Positions 1-9,088 of a DNA stretch of 64,000 nucleotides are shown here, in pieces. The position numbers and the translations under genes were made by a program. This stretch comes from Nocardia brasiliensis (lineage in GTDB: Bacteria > Actinomycetota > Actinomycetes > Mycobacteriales > Mycobacteriaceae): assembly GCF_011801125.1 (NCBI RefSeq), contig NZ_CP046171.1, positions 1,426,001-1,490,000 of the forward strand. The letters run 5' to 3'. Below the pieces are notes generated by a model. It searched no databases, was not told the origin of the DNA, and worked only from the letters and a program-made list of their open reading frames with translations. Positions within the stretch are counted from its first letter, which is position 1, and each line of letters begins with the position of its first letter.

Positions 1-1
1 C

Positions 2-403
2 CTGCGTCCTGGCACTGCCGAGCAGGTAGCGCGGGCGAACGCGCTGCCGGGCAAGCGAATGGCGCTCAATACGACGATCGGCGTGATCGCCACCGACGCG
101 CCGCTGGACCCCACCGGTTGCCGCCGCCTGGCCGTGGTCGGGCACGACGGACTGGCCCGTGCCGTCCGTCCCGCGCACTCACCGTTCGACGGCGACACCC
201 TCTTCGCGCTCGCCACCGGCACTTGGGCACCGCCGCGGCGCGGGGCGCTGCCGCCCGCGTTCCCGGCGGACGTGCAGCTGATCGACCAGCTCGGCACCGC
301 CGCCGCGCTCTGCGTCGAGCGGGCGATCGTGGACGCCATCCTGTGCGCGAGTGCGGTGGCCGGCGTGCCCGCGTATCGCGACCTGTTCCCGCCCGCGCAC
401 TGA
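2..403 (+). CDS. P1-family (DmpA/peptidase S58-like) peptidase, C-terminal part only
   Basis: The reading frame is open from base 2 to a TGA at 401-403, so the gene starts before the window. The visible 133 residues contain an NTTIGVIATDA stretch, which in the P1/DmpA family (L-aminopeptidase/D-esterase, N-terminal nucleophile hydrolases) lies around the self-cleavage and active-site region, and an AAALCVERAIVDAILCA helix typical of the family C-terminus. M. tuberculosis Rv1333 belongs to this family and sits directly before the mec-cysO-cysM genes, as here. A methionine at 59 is an internal codon, not the start. The substrate is unknown. Confidence 0.85.
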   Translation: MRPGTAEQVARANALPGKRMALNTTIGVIATDAPLDPTGCRRLAVVGHDGLARAVRPAHSPFDGDTLFALATGTWAPPRRGALPPAFPADVQLIDQLGTAAALCVERAIVDAILCASAVAGVPAYRDLFPPAH

Positions 404-444
404 TCGCGCGTGCCCCGGACACGTCGGACTCGAGCGGGCGAAAC

Positions 445-462
445 CGACCGGCCGACCGGTCG
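445..462. terminator. Weak inverted repeat between peptidase and mec
   Basis: CGACCG (445-450) and CGGTCG (457-462) form a 6-bp stem with a 6-nt loop about 40 bp after the peptidase stop and 70 bp before mec. There is no T-run. It could be a weak terminator or an operator; only the symmetry is directly visible. Confidence 0.25.
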
Positions 463-531
463 CGGGGAATAGCCGAATATTGTGACTGGTTGTCGACTGC
501 GATGAGTCGGCACAGCGGAAAGGTTTGACTC

Positions 532-954
532 GTGCTGGTGATCAGGGCCGACCTCGTGACGGCGATGGTGGCGCACGCGCGCGCCGACCACCCCGACGAG
601 GCCTGCGGCATCATCGCCGGACCTGAGGGTTCGGATCGCCCGGAGCGATTCGTCGCGATGATCAACGCCGAGCGTTCGCCGACCTTCTACCGTTTCGATT
701 CCGGCGAGCAACTGCGCGTCTGGCGCGCGATGGACGACGCCGACGAGACACCGGTGGTGATCTATCACTCGCACACCGCCACCGAGGCCTACCCGAGCCG
801 CACCGATGTGTCCTACGCGTCCGAGCCCGACGCCCACTATGTGCTGATCTCCACCCGTGATCCGGAACAGCACGAGCTGCGCAGCTACCGAATCGTCGAC
901 GGCGAGGTCACCGAGGAACCGGTGCGGATCGTCGACGCGTACGAAACCGTCTGA
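532..954 (+). CDS. mec: Mec+-type JAMM metalloprotease, CysO-cysteine hydrolase
   Basis: A 140-residue Mov34/MPN/PAD-1 protein. The JAMM zinc site is complete: Glu23, His79-Ser-His81, Ser89 and Asp92. In M. tuberculosis, Mec (Rv1334) cleaves the cysteine that CysM has attached to the C-terminus of CysO and so releases free cysteine. The GTG start at 532 is supported by GGAAAGG about 10 bp upstream. It is followed by cysO (33 bp gap) and cysM (8 bp gap), the same order as Rv1334-Rv1336, so the three genes are very likely one operon for the sulfur-carrier-dependent cysteine pathway. Confidence 0.93.
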   Translation: MLVIRADLVTAMVAHARADHPDEACGIIAGPEGSDRPERFVAMINAERSPTFYRFDSGEQLRVWRAMDDADETPVVIYHSHTATEAYPSRTDVSYASEPDAHYVLISTRDPEQHELRSYRIVDGEVTEEPVRIVDAYETV

Positions 955-987
955 ACCGATGCCTGTTCGTGAAACCGAGGAGTTCTC

Positions 988-2231
<1,244 letters not shown>

Positions 2232-2311
2232 GTCCGCGCACCGGGACGCCCGCACCGCAGGTCGGTACCCTCGAAGGGACGGGCGGTGGCCCGCGCTACG
2301 AGGAGGTGCCG

Positions 2312-3037
2312 ATGACCGGCGTCGGTTCGTCATTCGATCCGGATCGGATAGCGCGGATCCGCGCGCAACTGGCGAAACCGGGTGCCGCGGCGCCCAGGGT
2401 TCCCGGCACGCCCGCGCAACCGACCAATTTCGCGGTGCTGCGGCAGCTGTGGTTGCGCGCCGGTCTGCTGATCGGCGGGTTCGTCGCGCTGCTCTACGGC
2501 ATCGAGGGCGTCGATACCCTCGACAACAACCAGCTCGACAACGCGGGGATCCATCCCAGGGAGGCCGACGGGCTCTGGGGGATCCTGTTCGCTCCGGTAC
2601 TGCACGGTGGCTGGCCGCACCTGATCGGCAACACGCTGCCGGTGCTCGTCCTCGGTTTTCTCGCGCTGTGCGCGGGCATCGGGCGTGGTCTGGCCGCCAC
2701 GGCGATCATCTGGGTCGTAGCCGGTTTCGGCACCTGGCTGACCGGGGCCACCGGTTCGGTGCACCTGGGCGCGTCGGCTCTGGTGTTCGGCTGGTTGACA
2801 TTCTTGATCTCGCGCGGCTGGTTCGCGCGCAACGTGGGGCAGATCGTGCTCGGGCTGGTCGTGCTGGCGCTCTACGGGTCGCTGCTGTGGGGGGTATTGC
2901 CCGGTCAGCCCGGAATCTCTTGGCAGGGCCATCTTTTCGGGGCGGTGGGTGGTTTGCTCGCCGGCTGGGTACTCTCTGGTGATGCACGTCGAAGTCGTCG
3001 CGGGGATCAGCAGGGAATCATTGCGTCGCCACGGTGA
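2312..3037 (+). CDS. Rhomboid-family intramembrane serine protease
   Basis: A 241-residue membrane protein of the same family and position as M. tuberculosis Rv1337. It has a cytosolic N-terminus of about 48 residues and then six predicted membrane segments. The rhomboid signature is present: His103-Leu-Ile-Gly-Asn107 in the second segment, nucleophile Ser155 in a GASA motif, and His207 in the last segment. ATG at 2312 is preferred over a GTG at 2306 because AGGAGG occupies 2301-2306. The natural substrate is unknown. The next gene follows without the murI gene that stands here in M. tuberculosis. Confidence 0.88.
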   Translation: MTGVGSSFDPDRIARIRAQLAKPGAAAPRVPGTPAQPTNFAVLRQLWLRAGLLIGGFVALLYGIEGVDTLDNNQLDNAGIHPREADGLWGILFAPVLHGGWPHLIGNTLPVLVLGFLALCAGIGRGLAATAIIWVVAGFGTWLTGATGSVHLGASALVFGWLTFLISRGWFARNVGQIVLGLVVLALYGSLLWGVLPGQPGISWQGHLFGAVGGLLAGWVLSGDARRSRRGDQQGIIASPR

Positions 3038-3106
3038 GCGTGCGACCCTTCGAGAAATGTGGGGGATAGGTTCTTGAGCGCAGAATCGTCGTGGCAGCAT
3101 GGGGGA

Positions 3107-3871
3107 ATGCGCCTAACCGTCCTCGGGTGCTCGGGCAGTGTGTCCGGCCCGGATTCCCCAGCGTCGGGGTATTTGCTGACCGGCCCGGATATGAAGCCGG
3201 TGGTGATCGATTTCGGACCCGGCGTGCTCGGCGCGTTGCAGCGCTATGCCGACCCCGGTGAGGTCGACATCTTTCTCACCCACTTGCATGCCGACCATTG
3301 CCTCGACCTGCCCGGTCTGCTGGTCTGGCGGCGCTACCATCCGACACCACCGGTCGGCCGGGCCATTGTGCGCGGCCCCTCCGACAGCGCGCTGCGCATC
3401 GGCAACGCCTCGGCCGAGGTCGGCGGCGAATGCGACGACTGGTCCGACGTGATCGATCACCGCCCGTGGAACGTCGACGAGACAGTCGAATTCGGGCCGG
3501 GCCACACCGTGACGGCGTTCCGAATGTTCCACCCGCCGGAGTCCTACGGTCTGCGCATCGTGACGGCCGCCGGACGGACCTTCGTCTACACCGGTGACAC
3601 GGCGATGTGCGAATCGGTGCGCGAACTCGCCCGCGGCGCCGACGTCCTGATGGCCGAGGCATCCTGGACCCACGACCCGGCGAATCGGCCGCCCGGCATT
3701 CATCTTTCGGGCACCGAGGCGGGCCAGATCGCGGCCGAGGCAGGGGTCAAAGAACTGCTGCTCACCCATATCCCGCCGTGGACCTCGCGGGAGGACGTGA
3801 TCGCGGAGGCGAAGGCGCAGTTCGCCGGGCCGGTGCACGCGGTGGCGCCGGGCGAGACGTTCGATCTCTGA
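3107..3871 (+). CDS. Rv1339-like metallo-beta-lactamase-fold phosphodiesterase
   Basis: A 254-residue protein with the metal-binding THLHADH motif (His59, His61, Asp63, His64) and later metal-ligand regions (YTGDTAMCE, LTHIPPW). M. tuberculosis Rv1339 has been described as an atypical class II cAMP phosphodiesterase of this fold, and synteny suggests the same role. ATG 3107 (MRLTVLGCSGSV) is chosen over an in-frame GTG at 3059 because family members begin at the MRLTVLGC strand and GGGGG lies just before the ATG. RNase Z-like or other phosphodiester substrates remain possible. Confidence 0.85.
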   Translation: MRLTVLGCSGSVSGPDSPASGYLLTGPDMKPVVIDFGPGVLGALQRYADPGEVDIFLTHLHADHCLDLPGLLVWRRYHPTPPVGRAIVRGPSDSALRIGNASAEVGGECDDWSDVIDHRPWNVDETVEFGPGHTVTAFRMFHPPESYGLRIVTAAGRTFVYTGDTAMCESVRELARGADVLMAEASWTHDPANRPPGIHLSGTEAGQIAAEAGVKELLLTHIPPWTSREDVIAEAKAQFAGPVHAVAPGETFDL

Positions 3872-3877
3872 ACGGGA

Positions 3878-3950
3878 CACCCCGTCGGCTCCGCCGACAA
3901 CCTTCCCCTGTGCTTACCCACCCCGTCGGCTCCGCCGACAACCTTCCCCT
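3878..3950. repeat. Two perfect 32-bp direct repeats, each with a hairpin
   Basis: A 32-bp sequence occurs at 3878-3909 and again, identical, at 3919-3950, separated by 9 bp. Each copy holds the dyad GTCGGCTCCGCCGAC (3884-3898 and 3925-3939; 6-bp arms, TCC loop) followed by a C-rich tail. The element fills the gap between the Rv1339-like gene and rph. It may be a double terminator or a REP-like intergenic repeat. Confidence 0.75.
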
Positions 3951-3962
3951 TAGGCTGTCCGC

Positions 3963-4733
3963 GTGTCTAGACGAGCCGATGGCAGGGCGGACGACGAACT
4001 CCGCGAGGTACGGATCACCCGGGGGTTCACCACCCATCCCGCCGGCTCGGTGCTGGTGGAATTCGGGCAGACGCGGGTGATGTGCACCGCCAGCGTCACC
4101 GAGGGGGTGCCGCCGTGGCGGCGTGACTCCGGACTCGGTTGGCTCACCGCCGAATACGCGATGCTGCCCGCGGCGACGCACACCCGCAGCGGCCGCGAGT
4201 CGGTGAAGGGCCGTGTCGGCGGTCGCACCCAGGAGATCAGCCGGTTGGTCGGCCGTTCGCTGCGTGCCTGCATCGACTTGGCCGCGATCGGTGAGAACAC
4301 CATCGCGATCGACTGCGACGTGCTGCAGGCCGACGGCGGCACCAGGACGGCCGCGATCACCGGCGCCTACGTCGCGCTGTCGGACGCGGTCACCTACCTG
4401 GGCGCCGCGGGCGGACTGGCCGACCCGCAGCCGATCTCCTGCGCGATCGCGGCGGTGAGCGTCGGCGTGGTGGACGGCCGGGTGCGACTCGACCTGCCCT
4501 ACGAGGAGGATTCGCGCGCCGAGGTCGACATGAACGTGGTCGCCACCGATACCGGCACCCTGGTCGAGATCCAGGGCACCGGCGAGGGCGCCACCTTCCC
4601 GCGCTCCACCCTGGACAAGCTGCTCGACTCCGCGCTCGCCGGTTGCGAGCAGCTGTTCGCCGTCCAGAAGGAGGCGCTGGCCCTGCCGTATCCCGGCGTG
4701 CTGCCGGAGCCGTCCGAGTCGAAGAAGAAGTAA
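3963..4733 (+). CDS. rph: RNase PH, 3'-5' phosphorolytic tRNA-processing exoribonuclease
   Basis: A 256-residue RNase PH. Family signatures include [20 protein letters not shown] near residues 79-98 and the acidic catalytic region followed by [11 protein letters not shown]. It trims tRNA 3' ends using phosphate. The GTG at 3963 gives an N-terminus matching the family (MSRRADGR...). The stop overlaps the next start as TAATG (4731-4735), so rdgB is probably translationally coupled, as in Rv1340-Rv1341. Confidence 0.95.
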   Translation: MSRRADGRADDELREVRITRGFTTHPAGSVLVEFGQTRVMCTASVTEGVPPWRRDSGLGWLTAEYAMLPAATHTRSGRESVKGRVGGRTQEISRLVGRSLRACIDLAAIGENTIAIDCDVLQADGGTRTAAITGAYVALSDAVTYLGAAGGLADPQPISCAIAAVSVGVVDGRVRLDLPYEEDSRAEVDMNVVATDTGTLVEIQGTGEGATFPRSTLDKLLDSALAGCEQLFAVQKEALALPYPGVLPEPSESKKK

Positions 4734-5341
4734 TGCCCCGTCGCGTGCTGGTGGCCAGCCGTAATGCCAAGAAGCTGAACGAACTGCGCCGCATCCTCGC
4801 CGAGGCGGGGATCGCGAGCATCGAGATCGTCGGCCTCGACGACGTGCCCGCCTACGACGAGGCGCCCGAGACCGGCGCGACCTTCGAGGAGAACGCGCTC
4901 GCCAAGGCGCGTGACGGTGCCGCCGCCACCGGATTGGCTTGTGTCGCAGACGATTCCGGCATCGAAGTGGACGCGCTCAACGGCATGCCCGGCGTGCTCT
5001 CGGCGCGCTGGGCGGGCAGGCACGGCGACGACGCGGCCAACAACGCGCTGCTGCTGGCCCAGCTCGGTGACGTGCCGGACGAGCGCCGCGGCGCCCGGTT
5101 CGTCTCCACCTGCGCACTGGTCGTCCCCGGCGGCGCGGAGATCGTCGTCCGCGGCGAATGGCCGGGCACGATCGGCCGCAAGCCGATGGGGGAGGGCGGT
5201 TTCGGCTACGACCCGCTGTTCCTGCCCGACGGCGGCGAGACCTCCGCGGCGCAGTTGACGCCCGCGGAGAAGGACGCGGTGTCGCACCGCGGCCGGGCGC
5301 TGACCCAGCTGCTGCCCGCGCTCACCGAACTCGCGGGCTGA
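4733..5341 (+). CDS. rdgB: Non-canonical purine NTP pyrophosphatase (RdgB/HAM1 family)
   Basis: A 202-residue house-cleaning enzyme that hydrolyses dITP, dXTP and ITP to monophosphates and keeps deaminated purines out of DNA. The substrate-recognition VASRNAKKLNEL motif is at the N-terminus, ETGATFEENALAKA and ADDSGIEVDAL carry the metal-binding acids, and GEGGFGYDPLF is the C-terminal purine-binding motif. The ATG overlaps the rph stop, which settles the start even though the frame is open for about 90 bp upstream. Confidence 0.95.
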   Translation: MPRRVLVASRNAKKLNELRRILAEAGIASIEIVGLDDVPAYDEAPETGATFEENALAKARDGAAATGLACVADDSGIEVDALNGMPGVLSARWAGRHGDDAANNALLLAQLGDVPDERRGARFVSTCALVVPGGAEIVVRGEWPGTIGRKPMGEGGFGYDPLFLPDGGETSAAQLTPAEKDAVSHRGRALTQLLPALTELAG

Positions 5342-5348
5342 GCCCCTG

Positions 5349-5396
5349 GGTTCTGTCTCGAAGTCCCGTCCGGTGGCCGGACTTCGAGAAAGAACC
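5349..5396. terminator. Bidirectional terminator hairpin after rdgB
   Basis: Outer arms GGTTCT (5349-5354) and AGAACC (5391-5396) enclose inner 10-bp arms CTCGAAGTCC (5357-5366) and GGACTTCGAG (5379-5388). It lies exactly between the converging rdgB and DUF3817 genes, so it probably stops transcription from both sides. Confidence 0.8.
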
Positions 5397-5950
5397 TAGA
5401 CCCCGAAGTCCTGCTTGACCTTCTTCGCGTTGACGTGCTCGACGAAGAAGGACAGCAGCGGGATGGTGCCCGCGAGCAGGGTGCCGACGGTGCGCAGCAC
5501 CGGCCAGCGCACCTTGACCGCGAGGTCGGCGGTGACCAGCAGGTAGACGAAGTACACCCAGCCGTGCACGACGGCGATCCAGCTCGGGGTGTGCACGTCG
5601 AAGCCGTACTTGGCGATCATCTCGCCGGTGAGCAGCAGCAGCCAGAGGCCGGTGACCCAGGCCAGCGTGCGATAGCGCAGCAGCGCGGCTCTGATCTTCT
5701 CGGTCCTCTCCGAACCCGTGGCGGGCGCGGCGTCACGGTGTTCCGCGGTCTTGCCGCCGCGCAGCGCGGCGGCAAGCGTGCCGTCGGTCGTCGCGGCGAC
5801 CGCGCGGTCGGCCGAGGTCACGGTGCGGTCGGCGGCCGCGTTGGTGACCGACTCCGCCGCGGTCGCGTCGACGCTGTTCTGCGTCTGCGACTGGTGGGCT
5901 TCCTCGATCGAGCCCGACCCGCCCTCGGTGAAGTTCTCGCTGGTGGTCAA
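5396..5950 (-). CDS. DUF3817 integral membrane protein (Rv1342c position)
   Basis: A 184-residue protein. Residues 1 to about 85 are a polar, Ala/Thr-rich, probably disordered cytosolic tail. The rest is a DUF3817 domain with about three membrane helices (LAWVTGLWLLLLTGEM, WIAVVHGWVYFVYLLV, LLAGTIPLLSFFVEHV). The start is TTG at 5950, overlapping the TGA of the upstream gene as TTGA. In M. tuberculosis the same pair is Rv1343c-Rv1342c. The long N-terminal extension appears unusual for the family. Molecular function is unknown. Confidence 0.8.
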   Translation of the reverse strand: MTTSENFTEGGSGSIEEAHQSQTQNSVDATAAESVTNAAADRTVTSADRAVAATTDGTLAAALRGGKTAEHRDAAPATGSERTEKIRAALLRYRTLAWVTGLWLLLLTGEMIAKYGFDVHTPSWIAVVHGWVYFVYLLVTADLAVKVRWPVLRTVGTLLAGTIPLLSFFVEHVNAKKVKQDFGV

Positions 5951-6396
5951 CCGGCTTTCCTCTCGGTATCGCGGGCGCCGAGGCCCGCCTCGCGGACCTG
6001 ATCATCGATGTCTCGAGCGTGCAATTCGGCCAGGTACCGGTTGTATTCGGCGAGTACCGGGTCCTCGTCGCGCATCGGCTGCGGCCGTTCCGGCAGGATT
6101 CCGGCCGGAATCTCGCGCGGCGCAACGGGTTTCGGGGTGGGCCTGGGGGTGTCGCCGGACTCGTCGTGCTGCTCGGCTTCCTGTTCCAACCGAACGAAGC
6201 GGAAGTAGGCGAAGACCGCGAACGCCGCGAACAGCGGCCACTGCAGGGCGTAGCCGAGATTCTGGCCGGTGCCGCTGCTCGATTCGAACCGCTGCCACTG
6301 CCACCAGGCCAGCGCGAGGCAGCCCAGTGCGGCGACGATCACCAGCACGATGAGGGCTGGGCGATTGTGTGCCGAGCGGCGGGGTGAAGCGGACAC
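5947..6396 (-). CDS. Rv1343c-like membrane protein
   Basis: About 149 residues with two membrane helices near the N-terminus (ALIVLVIVAALGCLALAWW and YALQWPLFAAFAVFAYF) and a charged, Pro-rich cytosolic tail. The gene holds the position of Rv1343c (lprD) but I see no lipobox cysteine, so it is not obviously a lipoprotein. The GTG at 6396 is my choice because the preceding in-frame residues are Arg/Pro-rich and unlike a membrane protein N-terminus; there is no clear Shine-Dalgarno, so the start is uncertain (frame open to 6471). It overlaps the DUF3817 gene by 4 bp. Confidence 0.65.
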   Translation of the reverse strand: MSASPRRSAHNRPALIVLVIVAALGCLALAWWQWQRFESSSGTGQNLGYALQWPLFAAFAVFAYFRFVRLEQEAEQHDESGDTPRPTPKPVAPREIPAGILPERPQPMRDEDPVLAEYNRYLAELHARDIDDQVREAGLGARDTERKAG

Positions 6397-6495
6397 GGCT
6401 ACTACGGTACCCCGTCTACTACAGGGTACGTAGGCAGGCTCGGCCCGGTGCCGCCCCGTCGGCTCGCCCACCGGCGGCGGGCGAGCCGGTCGAGG

Positions 6496-7371
6496 TCAGA
6501 ACTTGTAGGTGACCCCGGTCAGTCGCTCGGACTCGGTCCAGAGCCGCTGCCACAGTTCCTGGTTCTTGGACAGCCGGGTGGACGGCGAGGATTCCACCGG
6601 GCCCTGCGTCTGGAAGAACCGGCGCGGACCCCAGTAGACCTCGGGATCGGCGTCGGGCATGGTGGCCGCGAACAGCGTCGAGTGCGCGGCCTTCTTCGGC
6701 GGGTGGCCGATCAGCGCGACGAACGGCTTGATGATCCGGTCGATCGGCGTCTCGGTCCTGGCGAACAGCTCGGTGGCGGAAACTCCGGGGTGCACCGCGT
6801 ACGAGCGCTTGCTCGAACCGGATTCGGCGAGGCGGCGTTGCAACTCCCGCGCGAACATCAGGTTCGACAGCTTGGCCTGCGCGTAGGCGAGGTTGCGCTG
6901 GTAGCGACGGTTCTCGTAGTTGAGGTCGTCGACCCACAGCTTCGGGGTCTGCTTGTGCGCGATGCTCGCCAGCGTGACCACCCGATCGCCGATCCGGTCC
7001 AGCAGCAGACCGGTCAGCGCGAAGTGCCCGAGATGGTTGACGCCCCACTGGGTTTCGAAGCCGTCCTTGGTGCGCGAGAACGGGACGTTCATCAGGCCGG
7101 CATTGTTGATCAGCACGTCGAACTCGCCCTGCTGCTCGGCGAACGCGCGCACCGAGGAAAGGTCGGACAGGTCGAGTTCGGCGACGCGCACGTCGCCGGT
7201 GATGCCGTCGGCGACTTCCTTGGCCTTGGTCGCGTTGCGGCAGGCCATGATGACGGTGGCACCCTTAGCCGCGAGGACTTCGGTGGTCACGGCGCCCAAC
7301 CCGCCGTTCGCCCCGGTGATCACGAAGGTGCGCCCGGTCTGATCCGGGATTTCAGTAGGTTTCCACGCCAT
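6496..7371 (-). CDS. Short-chain dehydrogenase/reductase
   Basis: A 291-residue SDR of the retinol-dehydrogenase/WW-oxidoreductase-like group. The cofactor motif TGANGGLG is at about residues 19-26, NNAG at about 90-93, and the catalytic Tyr and Lys in a YAQAK motif near 165. Substrate is unknown; relatives act on lipid alcohols and ketones. The ATG at 7371 is only 9 bp from a palindrome (7380-7395) that looks like a TetR operator, so the gene is probably repressed there. Confidence 0.85.
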   Translation of the reverse strand: MAWKPTEIPDQTGRTFVITGANGGLGAVTTEVLAAKGATVIMACRNATKAKEVADGITGDVRVAELDLSDLSSVRAFAEQQGEFDVLINNAGLMNVPFSRTKDGFETQWGVNHLGHFALTGLLLDRIGDRVVTLASIAHKQTPKLWVDDLNYENRRYQRNLAYAQAKLSNLMFARELQRRLAESGSSKRSYAVHPGVSATELFARTETPIDRIIKPFVALIGHPPKKAAHSTLFAATMPDADPEVYWGPRRFFQTQGPVESSPSTRLSKNQELWQRLWTESERLTGVTYKF

Positions 7372-7379
7372 GAGCTAAC

Positions 7380-7395
7380 CTTACTCTCGAGTAAG
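7380..7395. promoter_or_regulatory. TetR-type operator upstream of the SDR gene
   Basis: CTTACTC (7380-7386), a 2-bp centre and GAGTAAG (7389-7395) make a perfect 7-2-7 inverted repeat 9 bp before the SDR start codon. Its position would block either the promoter or the first codons. The repressor is not identified. Confidence 0.55.
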
Positions 7396-7443
7396 TTCCG
7401 AGGGAAGAGGATCGCCCGGATCGTACATCGAGTGTCTCAGACA

Positions 7444-7465
7444 GAAAGTGACGCCGGTCACTTTC
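7444..7465. terminator. Perfect 22-bp palindrome between lipase and SDR genes
   Basis: GAAAGTGAC (7444-7452), GCCG, GTCACTTTC (7457-7465). It lies 53 bp downstream of the lipase stop on the minus strand and about 70 bp upstream of the SDR start. A terminator of the lipase gene is most likely; an operator for the SDR is the alternative. Confidence 0.5.
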
Positions 7466-7517
7466 CCGTCCGGTTTCAGTCGCCGCTAACAGGCGTTTCA
7501 ACTACGGCTAACGGTCC

Positions 7518-8924
7518 TCAGCGCCCGCTGCCGATCGGTTGCTGGAAGACGGCCGCCAGGGTCGTGCCGACCGTTTCGCCCCACACCTGCCAGGTGGCCG
7601 GGTCGAGCGCCATCGAGCCGACGTCGGTGGTGTGCACGCCGGTCGCCACCGGCTTGCCCGCGAACCGATCGCGCAGCCACAGCAGGGCGCGCGGTGCGCC
7701 GATCGGGTCGAGGGTCAGGTGCTCGCTGAAATGGTCGCGGACGTATTCGACCCGCGCGTTCGGATCCTGGGCGTAATAGGCGACGAGCTCGTTGACCGGG
7801 CCGACGGGAATCAGCCAGTCCGGGTTGGCCTGGAACATGAACATCGGCATGTCCGGAACGGCCTTGCCCATCTTGGTCTTGTCCAGCACCGCCAGGACCG
7901 CGGGATCGGTGAACGGATTCTTGTCGAGCATGCCGACGAGATTCGCGAACGGGAAGAAGATCGACTGGTAGCTCGCGCACAGCTGTTCCTTGGCGGCCAT
8001 CATCAGCTTGCCCAGGCCGTTCATGTTCTGGTCCAGGAAGGCGCGCAGTTCCGGATATTCGCGCGAGACGCCCATCGCGCCGGCGAAGATCAGCCCCGCG
8101 GACAGGTTGCCGTTCGCCATGCGCAGCGCGGCGGACAGATCGGCTGGAATGCCGCCCTCCGCGACGCCGACGATATCGAGTTCCGGCGCGTAGCTCTGCC
8201 GCAACTCGGCGGCGTGACCGGTCGCGATGGCGCCGCCGGAATAGCCCATCAGGCCGACCCTGGTCGCGGTGCCCGACAGCTGCATCGGCTCGAAGTTCTC
8301 CGCGGCGCGGATGCCGTCGAGGGTGATGCGGCCCGCCAGCGGCCCTGCGGCATAGGCGGAATCGGGCCCCTGGTGGTCCGGCACGACCACCGCCCAGCCC
8401 TGTGCCAGTGCCGCCTGCACCTCCAGGAATTGGGCGGCGACCAGGACCGATCCGGTGATGGTCGCCGGGATCGAGCCCATCTGCAACTGATAGGACGGCA
8501 TGCAGTAGTTGCCGGTGGAGTCCTCGGCGATCTGGTACGAGAACAGCGGCCGATCGGCGACGTAGCCGCGCGGTTTGAGCACGGTGGCCACCGCGGCGAT
8601 GGGCTCGCCGCGGGTGTTGGTCGAGCGGTACGACAGCTGCCAGGCGTCCACGTTGACCGGGATCAGCGACAGGTTCGCCACGTGCACCTGTCGAGCCGCG
8701 ATGAGCTGGCCGGGGGCGAGGTCGGCGTACTTCTCCGGCGCCGGACGGTAGAAGCCGGGATCGAAGCCGGGCGGCATCGGCGGAATCGGGAACGGCAGGG
8801 CCGGGGCGACCGGGGGAGTCTCCGGTGTCGCGACGACCTGCCCGGCGAGAGCGGTGGGCAGACCGGTCGCCAGCACGGCGAGGGTCGCGAGCAACGTCAT
8901 CGTGCGCTTGCGCGGTGTAACCAC
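7518..8924 (-). CDS. Secreted lipase/esterase (secretory lipase, LIP family)
   Basis: A 468-residue protein with a signal peptide (basic RKR, hydrophobic LLATLAVLATGLPTALA, cleavage after about residue 28). The alpha/beta-hydrolase nucleophile is Ser229 in GYSGG; a candidate acid lies in the QANPDWLIP region and a candidate His in FSEHLTLDP near the end. Family members are extracellular triacylglycerol lipases and esterases. The GTG start at 8924 has AGAGG about 8 bp upstream. It is divergent from a TetR gene, with a 6-bp inverted repeat between them. Confidence 0.85.
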   Translation of the reverse strand: MVTPRKRTMTLLATLAVLATGLPTALAGQVVATPETPPVAPALPFPIPPMPPGFDPGFYRPAPEKYADLAPGQLIAARQVHVANLSLIPVNVDAWQLSYRSTNTRGEPIAAVATVLKPRGYVADRPLFSYQIAEDSTGNYCMPSYQLQMGSIPATITGSVLVAAQFLEVQAALAQGWAVVVPDHQGPDSAYAAGPLAGRITLDGIRAAENFEPMQLSGTATRVGLMGYSGGAIATGHAAELRQSYAPELDIVGVAEGGIPADLSAALRMANGNLSAGLIFAGAMGVSREYPELRAFLDQNMNGLGKLMMAAKEQLCASYQSIFFPFANLVGMLDKNPFTDPAVLAVLDKTKMGKAVPDMPMFMFQANPDWLIPVGPVNELVAYYAQDPNARVEYVRDHFSEHLTLDPIGAPRALLWLRDRFAGKPVATGVHTTDVGSMALDPATWQVWGETVGTTLAAVFQQPIGSGR

Positions 8925-8972
8925 TGGCCAACCTCTTTGTTGAGCCGAGGCAATATGTGAGCCCGGCTGGTT

Positions 8973-8989
8973 TCAGACTTGGGGTCTGA
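8973..8989. promoter_or_regulatory. Operator-like inverted repeat between lipase and TetR genes
   Basis: TCAGAC (8973-8978), TTGGG spacer, GTCTGA (8984-8989), located in the 164-bp divergent promoter region of the lipase and the TetR gene. It is the clearest dyad there and could be the site of that regulator. Confidence 0.45.
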
Positions 8990-9088
8990 GTATGCACAGT
9001 CATGACCCGGATCACAACAGGGGTGTGGCAGAGACTTGCGTCGCATCGGGCACCGATGGTCGGGAGCGCGCTCGGATACGGTGGCAGG

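Noticed and set aside
2306..2311. GTG at 2306 as the rhomboid start
   Set aside because: It overlaps the AGGAGG ribosome-binding site; ATG 2312 is correctly spaced.
7539..8960. Long plus-strand frame opposite the secreted lipase
   Set aside because: No domain; the lipase has a signal peptide, GYSGG motif and ribosome-binding site.
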